Shown here piece after piece: positions 37,969 through 48,028 of a stretch of 64,000 nt of DNA. The position numbers and the translations under genes are program-made. Each line of letters starts with the position of its first letter. Position 1 is the first letter of the stretch. Origin of the DNA: Acinetobacter soli (GTDB lineage: Bacteria > Pseudomonadota > Gammaproteobacteria > Pseudomonadales > Moraxellaceae); the NCBI RefSeq assembly GCF_000760595.1, contig NZ_BBNM01000003.1, positions 1 through 64,000 of the forward strand, written 5' to 3'. The notes under the pieces were generated by a model, which was not told the DNA's origin, did not search any database, and saw nothing but the letters and a program-made list of their open reading frames with translations.

Positions 37969-39063
37969 TTACTTTTTAAATGGAAACGCGTATTTCACGA
38001 TACGTCCCAATACCTGACCATATTGTTTAAGCAGGCTGGCATTGTTGTAGTTAAGTCCATACTTTTTACATACAGCCTCGACTTTAGGTGCCATCTGACG
38101 ATAACGACGTGCCGGAATATCTGGAAATAAGTGATGTTCAATCTGGTGGCTCAAGTGCCCAGTCAAAATATGAAACGCTTCTGAACCCGTCAAATTAGAC
38201 GATCCACGAATCTGACGCATATACCAGTGACCACGGCTTTCGTCTTTCAGTACTGTTTTTGGAAATACTTCTACATCTTTAGTGAAGTGACCACAAAAAA
38301 TAATACTAAAAGTCCAGACATTTCGCATACCGTTTGCCACCAGATTGCCTGTAAAGACTGGCAATGCCGCTGGGCCTGCAATCAATGGAAAAAACACATA
38401 GTCTTTAAACAATTGCTTGCCAATTTTCTTTTGTGTTGGTTTCCATTCCTCGACAAACTGTTTCCACGTTTTACGCTTATAAATGAGTTTACCAATTTCA
38501 AGATTTTGAATGGCCACGCCCCACTGAAACAACAGGCAGAACGGAATACTATAAATCGGTTGCAACAAAAATCCGGGTTTCCAGCGTTGCTCTGGGAATA
38601 AACGCAATAAACCATAACCGATATCATCATCAATGCCTTTGATATTGGTGTATGTATGATGCTTAAAATTATGCGTCTGACGCCAGTTATCTGCTGTACC
38701 TACAGTGTCCCATTCATATGTCTGACCATTGAATTTCGGGTCATTCATCCAGTCGTATTGACCATGCATGACATTATGACCGAGCTCCATGTTTTCCATA
38801 ATTTTAGAAAAGCCTAGCAAGCCTGTACCTAAAATCCATGCTGGTGGGAACCAGCCTGCAAATAAACAGGCACGCCCAAGCACACTGCTGTAACGAATCG
38901 CGGAATAGACACGACGGATATAACGTGCGTCTTTTTCACCAATATCATCCAAAACATCTTGTTTAATTTGGTCAAGTTCTTTCGCAAATGCCTCAAGTTC
39001 AGCGGCGGTTAATTCTCTGTTTTTTGGATTTTTAAAAAATTCTAGTTTAACGGGTGCATTCAT
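37969..39063 (-). CDS. Membrane fatty acid desaturase (DesB-like)
   Basis: 364 residues from the ATG at 39063. The three histidine boxes of membrane di-iron desaturases are HNVMH (96-100), HNFKHH (131-136) and HQIEHH (306-311). Hydrophobic segments lie between them (about 62-85, 165-182 and 225-260). It should introduce a double bond into acyl chains in the inner membrane. The desaturase-reductase-divergent TetR layout matches the Pseudomonas DesB-DesC-DesT system, where DesB is a delta-9 acyl-CoA desaturase. The position of the double bond is inferred. Confidence 0.88.
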   Translation of the reverse strand: MNAPVKLEFFKNPKNRELTAAELEAFAKELDQIKQDVLDDIGEKDARYIRRVYSAIRYSSVLGRACLFAGWFPPAWILGTGLLGFSKIMENMELGHNVMHGQYDWMNDPKFNGQTYEWDTVGTADNWRQTHNFKHHTYTNIKGIDDDIGYGLLRLFPEQRWKPGFLLQPIYSIPFCLLFQWGVAIQNLEIGKLIYKRKTWKQFVEEWKPTQKKIGKQLFKDYVFFPLIAGPAALPVFTGNLVANGMRNVWTFSIIFCGHFTKDVEVFPKTVLKDESRGHWYMRQIRGSSNLTGSEAFHILTGHLSHQIEHHLFPDIPARRYRQMAPKVEAVCKKYGLNYNNASLLKQYGQVLGRIVKYAFPFKK

Positions 39064-39076
39064 GGGAGTACTCACA

Positions 39077-40138
39077 TTAAAGATCAATAACAAGATCAGA
39101 TTTTGCTGAATTTACGCAAATTTTAAGCAAATTGTTTGGCTCAGCATTTTCGCTGGCATTGAGCAAGTTTTTGGTGGCGCCTGTCGCTTTTTGACATGCA
39201 CATTTGTTGCAAATTCCCATACGGCAACCATAAGTTGGTTTCACATTCGCCTGTTCGAGCCCAGCCAGAATCGACTGACCTTTCGGAATAGCAACGGTCT
39301 TATTGGATTGAGTGAGCGTTACATTGATAAAGCCTGTTTCACTGGTATCAATGGCACTCATACTGAATGCTTCGCTCATAAATACCTGTGCATGACCAAA
39401 CAAGTCTTCGGCTGTTGCCACAAATCCTGAAGGACCACATGCATAAACTGTCGATTGATCAAGATCATCAATTGCAGCAAGATGAGTCACATTTAAACGC
39501 GAATCATGCTCCTGATCTTGGGTATAAAATACATGAAATTTAAATAATGGATATTGTGCTGCCAATGCTTCAAATACATTTAAGAATGCAGCATCTTCGT
39601 GTCGCTTTACCCAGTACATCAAATCGACTGGCGTGTGCTGAAGCTGACTTTTGACCTGCATACCTTCAATCAAGCTCAACATTGGGGTAATACCGCTTCC
39701 CGCTGCAAGCATCACCACGCGTGACTGAGCAGGTATAAGCATATCACCAAAAGGTTGGCCCAGCTCGATCACCTGCCCCACCTGGCTATCCTCGACCAAC
39801 CAGCGGCTTACTATGCCATCAGCCACTTTTTTTACTGTCAGTACAAGGGTGTTGTCGCGCTCGGTCAAACTATAGTTACGCTCATAAAGACGGCCCTGCA
39901 CCTTCACGCGAACAGGATGATGCTGTCCTGGCTGGCCAAGATTCACATGGCGGTTTGGCTCGAGTGTCAACGACACTGTATCAGCTGCAACGTTCTCTTT
40001 ACGCACAATTTTTGCAAGAGCACGATGTGTAGACCAGATAGGATTGATTTTTTGAAGCCAGAAATCAGTCGCATGCGGGTCGAACACTGATTCGGTCAGT
40101 GAGCGTAAGAGTGTGTTTCTCTTGGAGATAGATTGCAT
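39077..40138 (-). CDS. Desaturase reductase, flavin plus [2Fe-2S] (DesC-like)
   Basis: 353 residues. A ferredoxin-NADP reductase domain (RNYSLTE for flavin, LAAGSGITPMLSLIEGM for NADPH) is followed by a C-terminal plant-type [2Fe-2S] domain with cysteines in TYGCRMGICNKCACQ and LLKICVN. It would supply electrons from NADPH to the desaturase that starts 13 bases downstream. A near-perfect palindrome lies over its promoter, which suggests repression by the divergent TetR protein. Its ribosome site is weak (GAGTAGT). Confidence 0.9.
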   Translation of the reverse strand: MQSISKRNTLLRSLTESVFDPHATDFWLQKINPIWSTHRALAKIVRKENVAADTVSLTLEPNRHVNLGQPGQHHPVRVKVQGRLYERNYSLTERDNTLVLTVKKVADGIVSRWLVEDSQVGQVIELGQPFGDMLIPAQSRVVMLAAGSGITPMLSLIEGMQVKSQLQHTPVDLMYWVKRHEDAAFLNVFEALAAQYPLFKFHVFYTQDQEHDSRLNVTHLAAIDDLDQSTVYACGPSGFVATAEDLFGHAQVFMSEAFSMSAIDTSETGFINVTLTQSNKTVAIPKGQSILAGLEQANVKPTYGCRMGICNKCACQKATGATKNLLNASENAEPNNLLKICVNSAKSDLVIDL

Positions 40139-40171
40139 GTTGATACTACTCGATGTGTCGCTTTTTTAATT

Positions 40172-40204
40172 ATTATACACCTGTATATAAATTTGTATAT
40201 ACAG
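40172..40204 (-). promoter_or_regulatory. Promoter and operator of the desaturase operon
   Basis: The operator 40181-40204 has perfect 9-base arms, CTGTATATA and TATATACAG, around a 6-base spacer. A minus-strand -10 box TATAAT lies at 40172-40177, so the palindrome covers the -35 and spacer region of the desC-like promoter. This is the geometry of repression by the divergent TetR/FabR-type gene. Confidence 0.75.
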
Positions 40205-40221
40205 TTGTCCTTTTATTTACG

Positions 40222-40251
40222 TTTCAAATCGTAAGCTGCTGTGGTTATAAT
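40222..40251 (+). promoter_or_regulatory. Candidate promoter of the TetR-family gene
   Basis: TTTCAA (40222-40227) and a consensus TATAAT (40246-40251) are separated by 18 bases. They lie 29 bases before the chosen ATG. Confidence 0.5.
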
Positions 40252-40280
40252 GAGATGAACTTACCAAACTCTTGCAAAAT

Positions 40281-40973
40281 ATGGCGTCAACTTCTCTTTC
40301 TCACGTGCTCGACAATCCTTCTCACAATCCCGAGATTTTTGAGAAAGCGCCAATTCGTACTGTGGGTCGTAAGGCAACCATCACCAAAGAAGAGTTATTT
40401 CAAGCCGCGCTGAACTTAATTGGCCCTGAAAAAAGTATATCGTCTTTAAGCTTAAGAGAAGTTGCACGCGAAGCTGGCATTGCACCCAATAGTTTTTATC
40501 GTCATTTTAGAGATATCGATGAACTGGCAATCGATTTGATTAATCGTGCTGGGTTAGTGTTGCGCCAGATCATTCGTGAGTCACGCCTGCAAGCATCAAA
40601 GCAAAACAGCATTATCCGTAGCTCTGTTGAGGTGTTTATTCAGCAGCTCGATGCAGATGAAGGCAATTTAAGCTTGCTGCTTCGTGAAGCATATACTGGC
40701 TCAAAATCTTATAAAGAAGCAGTTGAGCGGCAGCTCAATTTTTTCCAGCAAGAACTGCAAGAAGACTTGATCCGTCTTGAACGGCTCAATCATAGCCGTT
40801 TGTCACACCCCGATCTTGTGTCACGTGCCATCACCCAACTGGTGTTTACCATGGGTGCCAAAGTGCTTGACTTACCAATCGATGAACGAACAGCAATGGC
40901 TGAACAAACCATGATTATGATTCGTATGATTTTAGAAGGTGCAAGACACCTCGATGAAGCCAAAATACGTTAA
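40281..40973 (+). CDS. TetR-family regulator of unsaturated fatty acids (DesT/FabR-like)
   Basis: 230 residues from the ATG at 40281 (the frame also opens at a TTG three codons earlier; neither has a good ribosome site). The helix-turn-helix SLREVAREAGIAPNSFYRHFRDIDELA (about 56-82) is almost the same wording as in FabR of E. coli and DesT of Pseudomonas, regulators that sense the ratio of unsaturated to saturated acyl chains. The C-terminal domain is helical. It is divergent from the desaturase operon and the intervening palindrome is its likely site. Confidence 0.87.
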   Translation: MASTSLSHVLDNPSHNPEIFEKAPIRTVGRKATITKEELFQAALNLIGPEKSISSLSLREVAREAGIAPNSFYRHFRDIDELAIDLINRAGLVLRQIIRESRLQASKQNSIIRSSVEVFIQQLDADEGNLSLLLREAYTGSKSYKEAVERQLNFFQQELQEDLIRLERLNHSRLSHPDLVSRAITQLVFTMGAKVLDLPIDERTAMAEQTMIMIRMILEGARHLDEAKIR

Positions 40974-41131
40974 GTGTGATGTCACAGGATGTGACGCTTT
41001 ATTTATCGAACTTATACAAAAACTTTAAAAATCAAAACATTTCAGTGCGTATTTATCCATTAACCTAATGAAGTGTTTTTCGTAATCGACTTTCGAGTCG
41101 GTTGATACTTTATAACAAAAAGAGGTTTTTC

Positions 41132-41638
41132 ATGGCTAAGTCAACAAGCAAAGTACTTAAAGTATATACCCGCAACAACCTAGATGCAGCGGTTAAAGAA
41201 TCTACAGTAAAAATCTTGAACCAGATTCTGGCTAACCTGATCGACCTTTCTCTCATCACCAAACAAGCGCACTGGAACATGCGCGGCAGTAACTTTATTG
41301 CCGTTCACGAAATGCTTGATACATTCAGAACGTCACTCATTACCCATCTAGACAACGTTGCAGAACGTTCGGTACAGATTGGCGGTACTGCTTACGGAAC
41401 CACACAAGCTGTTTCCCAAACGTCGCACCTTAAGGCGTATCCAGTTGAAATCCACGATGTACAAGATCACTTGAAAGAACTTGCAGATCGCTATGGCGTA
41501 GTGGCGAACCACCTACGTGATACCATCGAAGAAATCAAAGATCCAATTTCTGAAGACATCATTCATGCTGCGCTTGAAGATCTAGACCAGTATTTATGGT
41601 TCCTCGAAGCCAACATTGAGCAAGATCAAACCACCTAA
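41132..41638 (+). CDS. dps: Dps, DNA-binding ferritin-like protein
   Basis: 168 residues from the ATG at 41132 with AGAGG six bases upstream. Ferroxidase-site residues are present in [15 protein letters not shown] and HLDNVAER (His, Asp and Glu). A Lys-rich N-terminal tail ([16 protein letters not shown]) could bind DNA. Dps forms dodecamers that store iron, remove peroxide and condense DNA in stress or stationary phase. It is a single gene with a strong terminator. I could not identify a clear OxyR or Fur site upstream. Confidence 0.93.
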   Translation: MAKSTSKVLKVYTRNNLDAAVKESTVKILNQILANLIDLSLITKQAHWNMRGSNFIAVHEMLDTFRTSLITHLDNVAERSVQIGGTAYGTTQAVSQTSHLKAYPVEIHDVQDHLKELADRYGVVANHLRDTIEEIKDPISEDIIHAALEDLDQYLWFLEANIEQDQTT

Positions 41639-41651
41639 TTTAGGTCGTATA

Positions 41652-41679
41652 AAAAATGGGAGCATTTGCTCCCATTTTT
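41652..41679. terminator. Terminator between dps and rapA
   Basis: AAAAATGGGAGCA pairs with TGCTCCCATTTTT. The arms nearly touch, giving a small loop around ATTT. It works for both converging genes. Confidence 0.9.
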
Positions 41680-41703
41680 ACTGTCCAACATTTTGGTTGA
41701 TGC

Positions 41704-44541
41704 TTATGGTTTTACCACAACCATCACCTGAATCGCATTGGGTGTCAACGAAATTTCTTCGAGCAAACTAATTCCTTCTTTTTGCAGTTTGACCAGTCGA
41801 TCAATTTCGTCTTGACGAATGCTCGGATTGAATTGCTGCAAGTAAGTCAAACGGTCAATTTCGTATTGCCATTTTTGGCTATAGTGCTGTTTGGCCTGCT
41901 CTTTGAGTTTTGGCAACTCTTCTTTGGCAGATCCAAGTGCCTGCGTATAACGCTCCTCAATCACGTCACGACGTGCCTTAACAACCTGACGGCAGCTATT
42001 GCCATCGAGGTGATGCAAATACGGACGTAAAATAGCCGGATCAATTTTTTCAGACAAGTCTTGTCCTGTTTCACTCAACAGCACGCGCACCAATTGCTTT
42101 GGTAGGCTCGCTTGCAAGTTCAGTGATTTAGGAGCCACAACGTCTATTTTAAACCAGACTTCAAGCAAGATTGTTCCTTGCTTCAAGGCATTCGATTTAA
42201 GCAACGCCACATTGGTACTACCAAATGATTGCGTATTGATCATTTCCATGACGCTTTCGATAAACGGATGCTCAAGTGTCAGATACTGTGCATCTTCACG
42301 AATTTGCGCTTGGTCACGGTAAAAGGTTGCCGTCATGCCATCTTCGTCTAAGGTCAGACCTTGTACCTGCATCTGGTCAGTTGGTTTAATAATCACCGTA
42401 CCGTTACTTTGTTCATCAAAATCGATATTGGTTGACGACATGAAACGCTTCATAAACATCGGGAGCGTGGTGTTGTCGTCGTAATCTTCGAGTGCTTGAA
42501 CAATTTTTTGTGCCACAACAGGTCGACATGAGTTGTACTCAAGTAAACGATCTCGACCAGCTTGCAATTCATTTTCAAGCGCCTGACGCTGAACATTCAC
42601 TTCTTCAAGCAAATCTTCAAACTTTTGCCCTAAATCTGCCAGCAAACACTCTTTTAAGTCCACAATGAAGTTTTCTTGTAAGGTTTGTGCCGTTGGCGAA
42701 ATACTACTGAAAATATTGAGCGCTTCGTTGTACCAGCGGAACATGCGTTCTTGTGCTGTTCCAATCAAATAAGGAACATGAATCTGAATCCGGTTTTCTT
42801 GTCCAATTCGATCTAAACGACCAATACGCTGCTCGAGTACATCCGGGTTGGCCGGTAAATCAAATAAAATCAAATCGCTGGCAAATTGGAAGTTACGACC
42901 TTCAGAACCAATTTCAGAGCAAAGTAAAATCTGGGCACCATAGCTTTCTTCAGCAAAATACGCTGCCGCCTGATCGCGCTCAAGCAAGCTCATTCCTTCA
43001 TGGAACATTGCCGTGCGAATACCCGCATGTAAGCGCAATGCACTTTCTAGCGCTTCGACCACTGGGCCACTACGTGCAATCAGTAATACTTTTTTGTGTT
43101 TTAAATCTTTTTTCAAGATCTCCATGAGCCATGGCACACGCGGATCGGTTTGCATCCATGCACCATCGAGCTGACCTTCTTCAGGCCACATTTGCTCACG
43201 TAATTTACCGTCGAGCGACCAATCGGCTGGTGCCTCCAATGCCGCAGGCTGGCAATCACGCCCTGGAAAGCCCTGAATTGCTTCACGGGTATTACGGAAC
43301 AAAATACGTCCAGTTCCGTGGCGGTCGAGTAACTCATGAATGGCACGGTAGCGTTGCTCTGGAATATCGTCAATCCGATGTCCGAGCAAGCTTTCAATTG
43401 CACCGATATGCGCTTCAGCCAGTGGCTCATCCGACATCAATACCTCAGCCACTTTCGCGGTTTGTTGATACTGCTCTTCTTCGTCTAGGAAGCGGTCTAA
43501 GCTGCTAAAGCGCTGTGGATCTAATAAACGCAAACGTGCGAAGTGACTTTCCACACCCAATTGTTCAGGGGTTGCGGTGAGTAACAAGACACCCGGCGTT
43601 TGCTCTGCAAGCTCTTCAATCAGGTCGTAACGATCGTTACCCCCTTCTTCTTCGCTCCACATCAGATGATGTGCTTCATCGACCACCAACAAATCAAAAC
43701 CAGCTTCAAGCGCCTGTTCTCTGAGGTCATCATGGTCAATCATTAAATCGACGCTGGCGATAATGCATTGCTCGGTCAAGAACGGATTAAGCTCTGGGTC
43801 GTGTTCTTTTATAGAAGCAGTACGGGTCAGATCAAACAAGGAAAATTGCAAATTGAAACGGCGACGCATTTCAATCATCCACTGATACTGCAATGAATCT
43901 GGCACCAAAATCAAGATACGCTCGGCACGACCAGTTTTTAACTGCTGATGGATAATCAAGCCTGCTTCAATGGTTTTACCGAGGCCGACTTCGTCTGCCA
44001 ATAATACGCGCGGCGCAAAACGTTGTCCCACTTCATGGGCAATATAAAGCTGATGCGGAATCAGCCCAACACGCGCACCAATCAAACCACGCAATGGACT
44101 GCTGTGCATATGCGCTTGTAAACGCAATGCTTCAATACGCAGGTCATACCATTCTTTATAATCGATTTGGCTGGCCAGTAAACGATCGAGTGGTTTAGAA
44201 AGCTGAATGTGAGCACCAATACGGGTTTCGTTTAAGGCTTTACGTTCTGCTTCGCCATTTGCAAGGGTACGCATCACGTTATAGCGCAACACACCATTAC
44301 GATCTTCGATCGATTCGACTTGCCACTTGGCGCCTTCTTGGTCTTGAACTTCATCGTTTACATTGAAGACAATCCGAGATAAAGGAGCATTGTTGCGTGC
44401 ATAGACACGCGTTTCATCACTTTTAGGAAATAATATGCTGATAGAGCGCTCATCAACATCAATTAAAACACCTAAGCCGAGTTCAGTTTCCGTGTCTGAC
44501 AACCAACGTTGACCAATAGCAAACTGCTGCAATTTTTCCAC
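41704..44541 (-). CDS. rapA: RNA polymerase-associated helicase-like ATPase RapA
   Basis: 945 residues, close to the E. coli length of 968. It is an SNF2-type ATPase with two N-terminal Tudor-like beta domains (about 1-110), Walker A in ADEVGLGKT (to Lys189-Thr190), the DEAHH box (288-292), the second RecA lobe with SEIGSEGRNFQF and QRIGRLDRIGQ, and RapA-specific C-terminal domains. It binds RNA polymerase and helps recycle it after termination. It lies 141 bases downstream of rluA; the two are also neighbours in E. coli. Confidence 0.95.
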   Translation of the reverse strand: MEKLQQFAIGQRWLSDTETELGLGVLIDVDERSISILFPKSDETRVYARNNAPLSRIVFNVNDEVQDQEGAKWQVESIEDRNGVLRYNVMRTLANGEAERKALNETRIGAHIQLSKPLDRLLASQIDYKEWYDLRIEALRLQAHMHSSPLRGLIGARVGLIPHQLYIAHEVGQRFAPRVLLADEVGLGKTIEAGLIIHQQLKTGRAERILILVPDSLQYQWMIEMRRRFNLQFSLFDLTRTASIKEHDPELNPFLTEQCIIASVDLMIDHDDLREQALEAGFDLLVVDEAHHLMWSEEEGGNDRYDLIEELAEQTPGVLLLTATPEQLGVESHFARLRLLDPQRFSSLDRFLDEEEQYQQTAKVAEVLMSDEPLAEAHIGAIESLLGHRIDDIPEQRYRAIHELLDRHGTGRILFRNTREAIQGFPGRDCQPAALEAPADWSLDGKLREQMWPEEGQLDGAWMQTDPRVPWLMEILKKDLKHKKVLLIARSGPVVEALESALRLHAGIRTAMFHEGMSLLERDQAAAYFAEESYGAQILLCSEIGSEGRNFQFASDLILFDLPANPDVLEQRIGRLDRIGQENRIQIHVPYLIGTAQERMFRWYNEALNIFSSISPTAQTLQENFIVDLKECLLADLGQKFEDLLEEVNVQRQALENELQAGRDRLLEYNSCRPVVAQKIVQALEDYDDNTTLPMFMKRFMSSTNIDFDEQSNGTVIIKPTDQMQVQGLTLDEDGMTATFYRDQAQIREDAQYLTLEHPFIESVMEMINTQSFGSTNVALLKSNALKQGTILLEVWFKIDVVAPKSLNLQASLPKQLVRVLLSETGQDLSEKIDPAILRPYLHHLDGNSCRQVVKARRDVIEERYTQALGSAKEELPKLKEQAKQHYSQKWQYEIDRLTYLQQFNPSIRQDEIDRLVKLQKEGISLLEEISLTPNAIQVMVVVKP

Positions 44542-44682
44542 CTTTATCTCAAGTTATCACTACATTTTACGCTGGCCATAAAAATGAATGGCAGTCGTTT
44601 TGTGTAGTCTTTACGCAATGTATTTTGACATAAAGCTCATCAAAAAAAATGAACTTTTAACGAATGTTGTAGGGTTTTCACA

Positions 44683-45327
44683 TTAAAACGGAACGGGACA
44701 ATGAAAGCTCATCAACTCGTCAGTTTTTGGATGATAAAAACTTAATTGCTCTGCATGCAGACACAAACGTGGCATCAATTGCTGATGCACAAGTTCTGCA
44801 TAGAGGGTATCTCCTACAATAGGATGCCCCAGATATTGCATGTGTACGCGCAGCTGATGCGAACGCCCTGTGATCGGTTTGAGCTTCACACGTGTCACCG
44901 CAACGCCATCAATCTCCAGATGCTCCATCACTTCCCAATCGGTGAGCGCTGGTTTTTTAAAATCTGGATCTGCAATATGCAATGGCGGACGTGCTGGATC
45001 ATACACCACGGGAACACTGATCTGCCCTTTTCCGTGAAGCTCACCTACCACAAGGGCTTGATAAGTTTTACCGGTTTGACGAGACTGGAACTGCTTTGAA
45101 ATGGCACTTTGTGCCGCTTTATTCAATGCAAAAACCAAAATCCCGGAGGTATCGCGATCTAGACGATGAATAAGTAATGTTTTGGGTTCGATTTCGACTA
45201 AGCGCGTGAGTAAACTATCGAATAATGCGTCGCCTTTCCCCGGAACACTGAGTATGCCTGCTGGTTTATGGACAACCATGAAATCTTCATCGCGATGGAT
45301 CAGGTGATCAGTGAGAAAATTACTCAA
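44683..45327 (-). CDS. rluA: RluA-family pseudouridine synthase
   Basis: 214 residues. The catalytic aspartate lies in HRLDRDTSGIL, with the family segments VVHKPAGILSVPG and GRSHQLRVHMQYLGHPIVGD. RluA isomerises U746 of 23S rRNA and U32 of some tRNAs. Linkage with rapA supports RluA over the other RluA-family members. The start codon is TTG at 45327, supported by GGAAG upstream; the next ATG would remove the conserved N-terminal strand. Confidence 0.88.
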   Translation of the reverse strand: MSNFLTDHLIHRDEDFMVVHKPAGILSVPGKGDALFDSLLTRLVEIEPKTLLIHRLDRDTSGILVFALNKAAQSAISKQFQSRQTGKTYQALVVGELHGKGQISVPVVYDPARPPLHIADPDFKKPALTDWEVMEHLEIDGVAVTRVKLKPITGRSHQLRVHMQYLGHPIVGDTLYAELVHQQLMPRLCLHAEQLSFYHPKTDELMSFHCPVPF

Positions 45328-45467
45328 TGTTTTCTTCCAGAGGTGATGTAAAAATCAGCCGGCAATAATAAAAAGCTTGGCTTGGAAATACAATGCATAT
45401 CTGTCGTTTTTCAGCAACTTTTTCATAAATTAGCGCTTGATTTTAGCAGATTAGCGACTTTCAAGCA

Positions 45468-45887
45468 TTAGCTCTCTATCTGGGCAAGTAATTGCGCAAT
45501 TGCATATTGTGCAATTTCAGCATCTTGATAAGACTTTACGCCAGAAATTCCAATCGCGCCCACCAAATCGTTCAAATAAAGAATCGGCTCACCACCTTCA
45601 AGTTGGCCTTTAAAGGTATCAACTGTTAAAAAGCCCATTTGACCATTACGAATCAGATCTTCAAAAGCTTTGGTCGGACGGCGGCTTAAGGCTGAAGCTT
45701 TGGCCTTTTCAAGGCTTAAACCTGCCGTGAGTGCAGATGCTCCATCCATACGCTTCATGAGCAACAGTGCACCGGCATCATCGACAATAGCAATACTGAC
45801 CTTAAACTGATGCTCTTGTGCATATTTGATTGCGGCATCGACCAGAATTTCGGCATCATCCAGTGTCAGGTAATGTTTCGTTTTCAT
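45468..45887 (-). CDS. GlcG/HbpS-family protein (haem-binding type)
   Basis: 139 residues from the ATG at 45887 with GGAG upstream. It is a single GlcG/HbpS domain: LTLDDAEILVDAAIKYA, then IAIVDDAGALLLMKRMDGAS, and the segment VGAIGISG. HbpS of Streptomyces binds haem and GlcG-like proteins occur in varied operons. Its position directly after hemL, a tetrapyrrole gene, makes a haem-related role plausible. No signal peptide is seen with this start. A terminator lies between hemL and this gene. Confidence 0.8.
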   Translation of the reverse strand: MKTKHYLTLDDAEILVDAAIKYAQEHQFKVSIAIVDDAGALLLMKRMDGASALTAGLSLEKAKASALSRRPTKAFEDLIRNGQMGFLTVDTFKGQLEGGEPILYLNDLVGAIGISGVKSYQDAEIAQYAIAQLLAQIES

Positions 45888-45903
45888 CAGGTTTACTCCA
45901 ATA

Positions 45904-45927
45904 AAAAAGCCCGAAACCGGGCTTTTT
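45904..45927 (-). terminator. Terminator after hemL
   Basis: GCCCG-AAAC-CGGGC is flanked by A and T runs. It lies between hemL and the HbpS-like gene, so the latter may depend on read-through or its own promoter. Confidence 0.8.
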
Positions 45928-45938
45928 AGATACATCAA

Positions 45939-47237
45939 TTATTTCATTTCGGCAAACGTTTCTTTGGCAGCCTGAAGCGTAAATTCGATATCTTCATCGC
46001 TATGCGCAGCAGAGATAAAGCCAGCCTCAAAAGCAGACGGTGCTAAATTTACGCCACGCTCAAGCATACCGTGGAAAAATTGTTTGAATGCACCAATGTC
46101 GCAAGCCAGCATCGAATCGAAACTGGTGATATCTTCTTGATCTGTAAAATACAAACCAAACATACCACCGGCTTGCTGGGTTTTAAACGGAATGCCTGCC
46201 TCATCTGCCGCTGCCTGTAAACCACTTAACAGTTTCTCAAGCTTTTTAAACAGATTATTGTAAAAATCTGGCTGACGAAGATGCTTAAACATGGCAATTC
46301 CGGCACGCATGGCCAACGGATTACCAGACAAGGTACCCGCTTGGTACACACCACCAAGTGGTGCGATACATTCCATGATTTCACGCTTTCCGCCAAAAGC
46401 ACCCACAGGCAAACCTGCACCGATGATTTTACCCAAAGTGGTTAAATCCGGTTTAACATTGTATGCAGCTTGGGCACCACCCAGCGAAACACGAAAACCC
46501 GTCATGACTTCATCGATAATAAATACTGCGCCATATTGATCGCAGACATCACGAATCGCCTGTAAGAAACCCTCAATTGGTGTCACCAGATTCATGTTAC
46601 CAGCAACAGGCTCAACAATCACTCCAGCAATTTCATGGCCAAACTTGGCAAAACATTCTTTTAAGGCTTCAATATTATTATACGGAAGCGTTAGGGTATG
46701 CTTTGCAAAATCGACTGGCACACCTTTTGAGGTCGGTTCACCTTCACCGAGTGTGAGTAAACCAGAACCCGCCTTAACCAACAATGAATCGGAATGACCG
46801 TGGTAACAGCCTTCAAATTTAACAATCTTGTCACGTCCGGTGTAACCACGCGCCAGACGGATTGCCGTCATGGTCGCCTCTGTACCTGAGTTGGTCATAC
46901 GAACCATCTCAATCGACGGCATGATATCGCAAATAATATCGGCTAAAGTAGTTTCATGTACAGTTGGTGCACCAAAGCTCAAACCATCTAATGCCGCAGT
47001 TTGTACGGCTTGAATAATATCTGGATGCGCGTGACCCAAGATCATTGGCCCCCACGAACCCACATAATCGACATAACGCTTGTCGTCTTCATCCCAAAGA
47101 TATGCACCTTGTGCTTTTTTAATAAACACAGGCGTTCCGCCAACGCCATTAAACGCACGAACTGGCGAGTTGACTCCACCTGGAATATGTTTACTGGCTT
47201 GCTCAAACAATTGCACTTGCTTTGGAGATAAACGCAT
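45939..47237 (-). CDS. hemL: Glutamate-1-semialdehyde 2,1-aminomutase
   Basis: 432 residues, the normal length. It is a class III PLP enzyme with [16 protein letters not shown], the cofactor aspartate in [12 protein letters not shown] and the active-site lysine in [16 protein letters not shown]. It makes 5-aminolevulinate, the first tetrapyrrole precursor. It follows thiE by 29 bases, so the two are probably co-transcribed. Confidence 0.97.
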   Translation of the reverse strand: MRLSPKQVQLFEQASKHIPGGVNSPVRAFNGVGGTPVFIKKAQGAYLWDEDDKRYVDYVGSWGPMILGHAHPDIIQAVQTAALDGLSFGAPTVHETTLADIICDIMPSIEMVRMTNSGTEATMTAIRLARGYTGRDKIVKFEGCYHGHSDSLLVKAGSGLLTLGEGEPTSKGVPVDFAKHTLTLPYNNIEALKECFAKFGHEIAGVIVEPVAGNMNLVTPIEGFLQAIRDVCDQYGAVFIIDEVMTGFRVSLGGAQAAYNVKPDLTTLGKIIGAGLPVGAFGGKREIMECIAPLGGVYQAGTLSGNPLAMRAGIAMFKHLRQPDFYNNLFKKLEKLLSGLQAAADEAGIPFKTQQAGGMFGLYFTDQEDITSFDSMLACDIGAFKQFFHGMLERGVNLAPSAFEAGFISAAHSDEDIEFTLQAAKETFAEMK

Positions 47238-47266
47238 GAATACTCTCGATGATTAATAAAATTTGA

Positions 47267-47902
47267 CTATGAATTTACAGCAGATGACGGCGCTGCAAAT
47301 AAAGCAGCCCATGCTTGAATACGCGCTGGAATATCCTGAACGGGTCGACCTAATATATCACTAATCACCGCGCACAGGTCAGCTCCCTGCTCAATCACCA
47401 CCTGCGCATTTTCAACCGTTAAGCCGCCAATGGCACAAATTGGCACATCAAACTGCTGGCGTGCCTGCCGAATCACTTCAATACCGACATTGCCCGCTTC
47501 AGGCTTGGTTGAGGTGGCGTAGATCGCACCGAATGCCACATAGGTTGCACCATCTTGAATGGCTTTTTCTGCAAGCGCCAAGGAGTTCAGACAAGTACGA
47601 CCAATAATCACGCCTTGCGGTAATTTCTGTGTAGCATCTGAAATTTCACCATCAGATTGCCCCAGATGTACGCCCAGACCATAGCGAACCGCCAGATCAA
47701 GATCATCGTTGATCACAAACGGTACATGATATGCTTCGCACAAGACTTTAATTTGTTCTACTTCAAAATATTGATCGGTTTTGGCAACCTTTTTTCGGCG
47801 GTATTGCAAAATAGCGATATGACCAGTCGATAATGCAATTTCCAGTTTATCCAATAACAACTCAAGCGGATCATCATTGGTAATAAGGTATAAACCGCGC
47901 AT
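47267..47902 (-). CDS. thiE: Thiamine-phosphate synthase
   Basis: 211 residues from the ATG at 47902, with GAGAA upstream (the frame opens five codons earlier at TTG). Family segments are LQYRRK, VINDDLDLAVRYGLGVHLGQ, IGRTC, FGAIYATSTKP and ICAIGGLTVENA. It joins the pyrimidine and thiazole phosphates to form thiamine phosphate. No thiamine riboswitch is visible upstream. Confidence 0.95.
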   Translation of the reverse strand: MRGLYLITNDDPLELLLDKLEIALSTGHIAILQYRRKKVAKTDQYFEVEQIKVLCEAYHVPFVINDDLDLAVRYGLGVHLGQSDGEISDATQKLPQGVIIGRTCLNSLALAEKAIQDGATYVAFGAIYATSTKPEAGNVGIEVIRQARQQFDVPICAIGGLTVENAQVVIEQGADLCAVISDILGRPVQDIPARIQAWAALFAAPSSAVNS

Positions 47903-47985
47903 GAACTTCGTTCTCAACTGTACTGACCTGTAAAGTATAGCAAATTTGCTTTCATTGATTTTTTTTATACGTGTATTTTCGTAAT

Positions 47986-48014
47986 AAAAAACCCCGAATT
48001 ATTCGGGGTTTTTT
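47986..48014. terminator. Terminator after ompW
   Basis: CCCCGAA / TTCGGGG with a 3-base loop is flanked by six A and six T. It lies just after ompW on the minus strand. Confidence 0.85.
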
Positions 48015-48028
48015 AAAGCCGTGATGAC

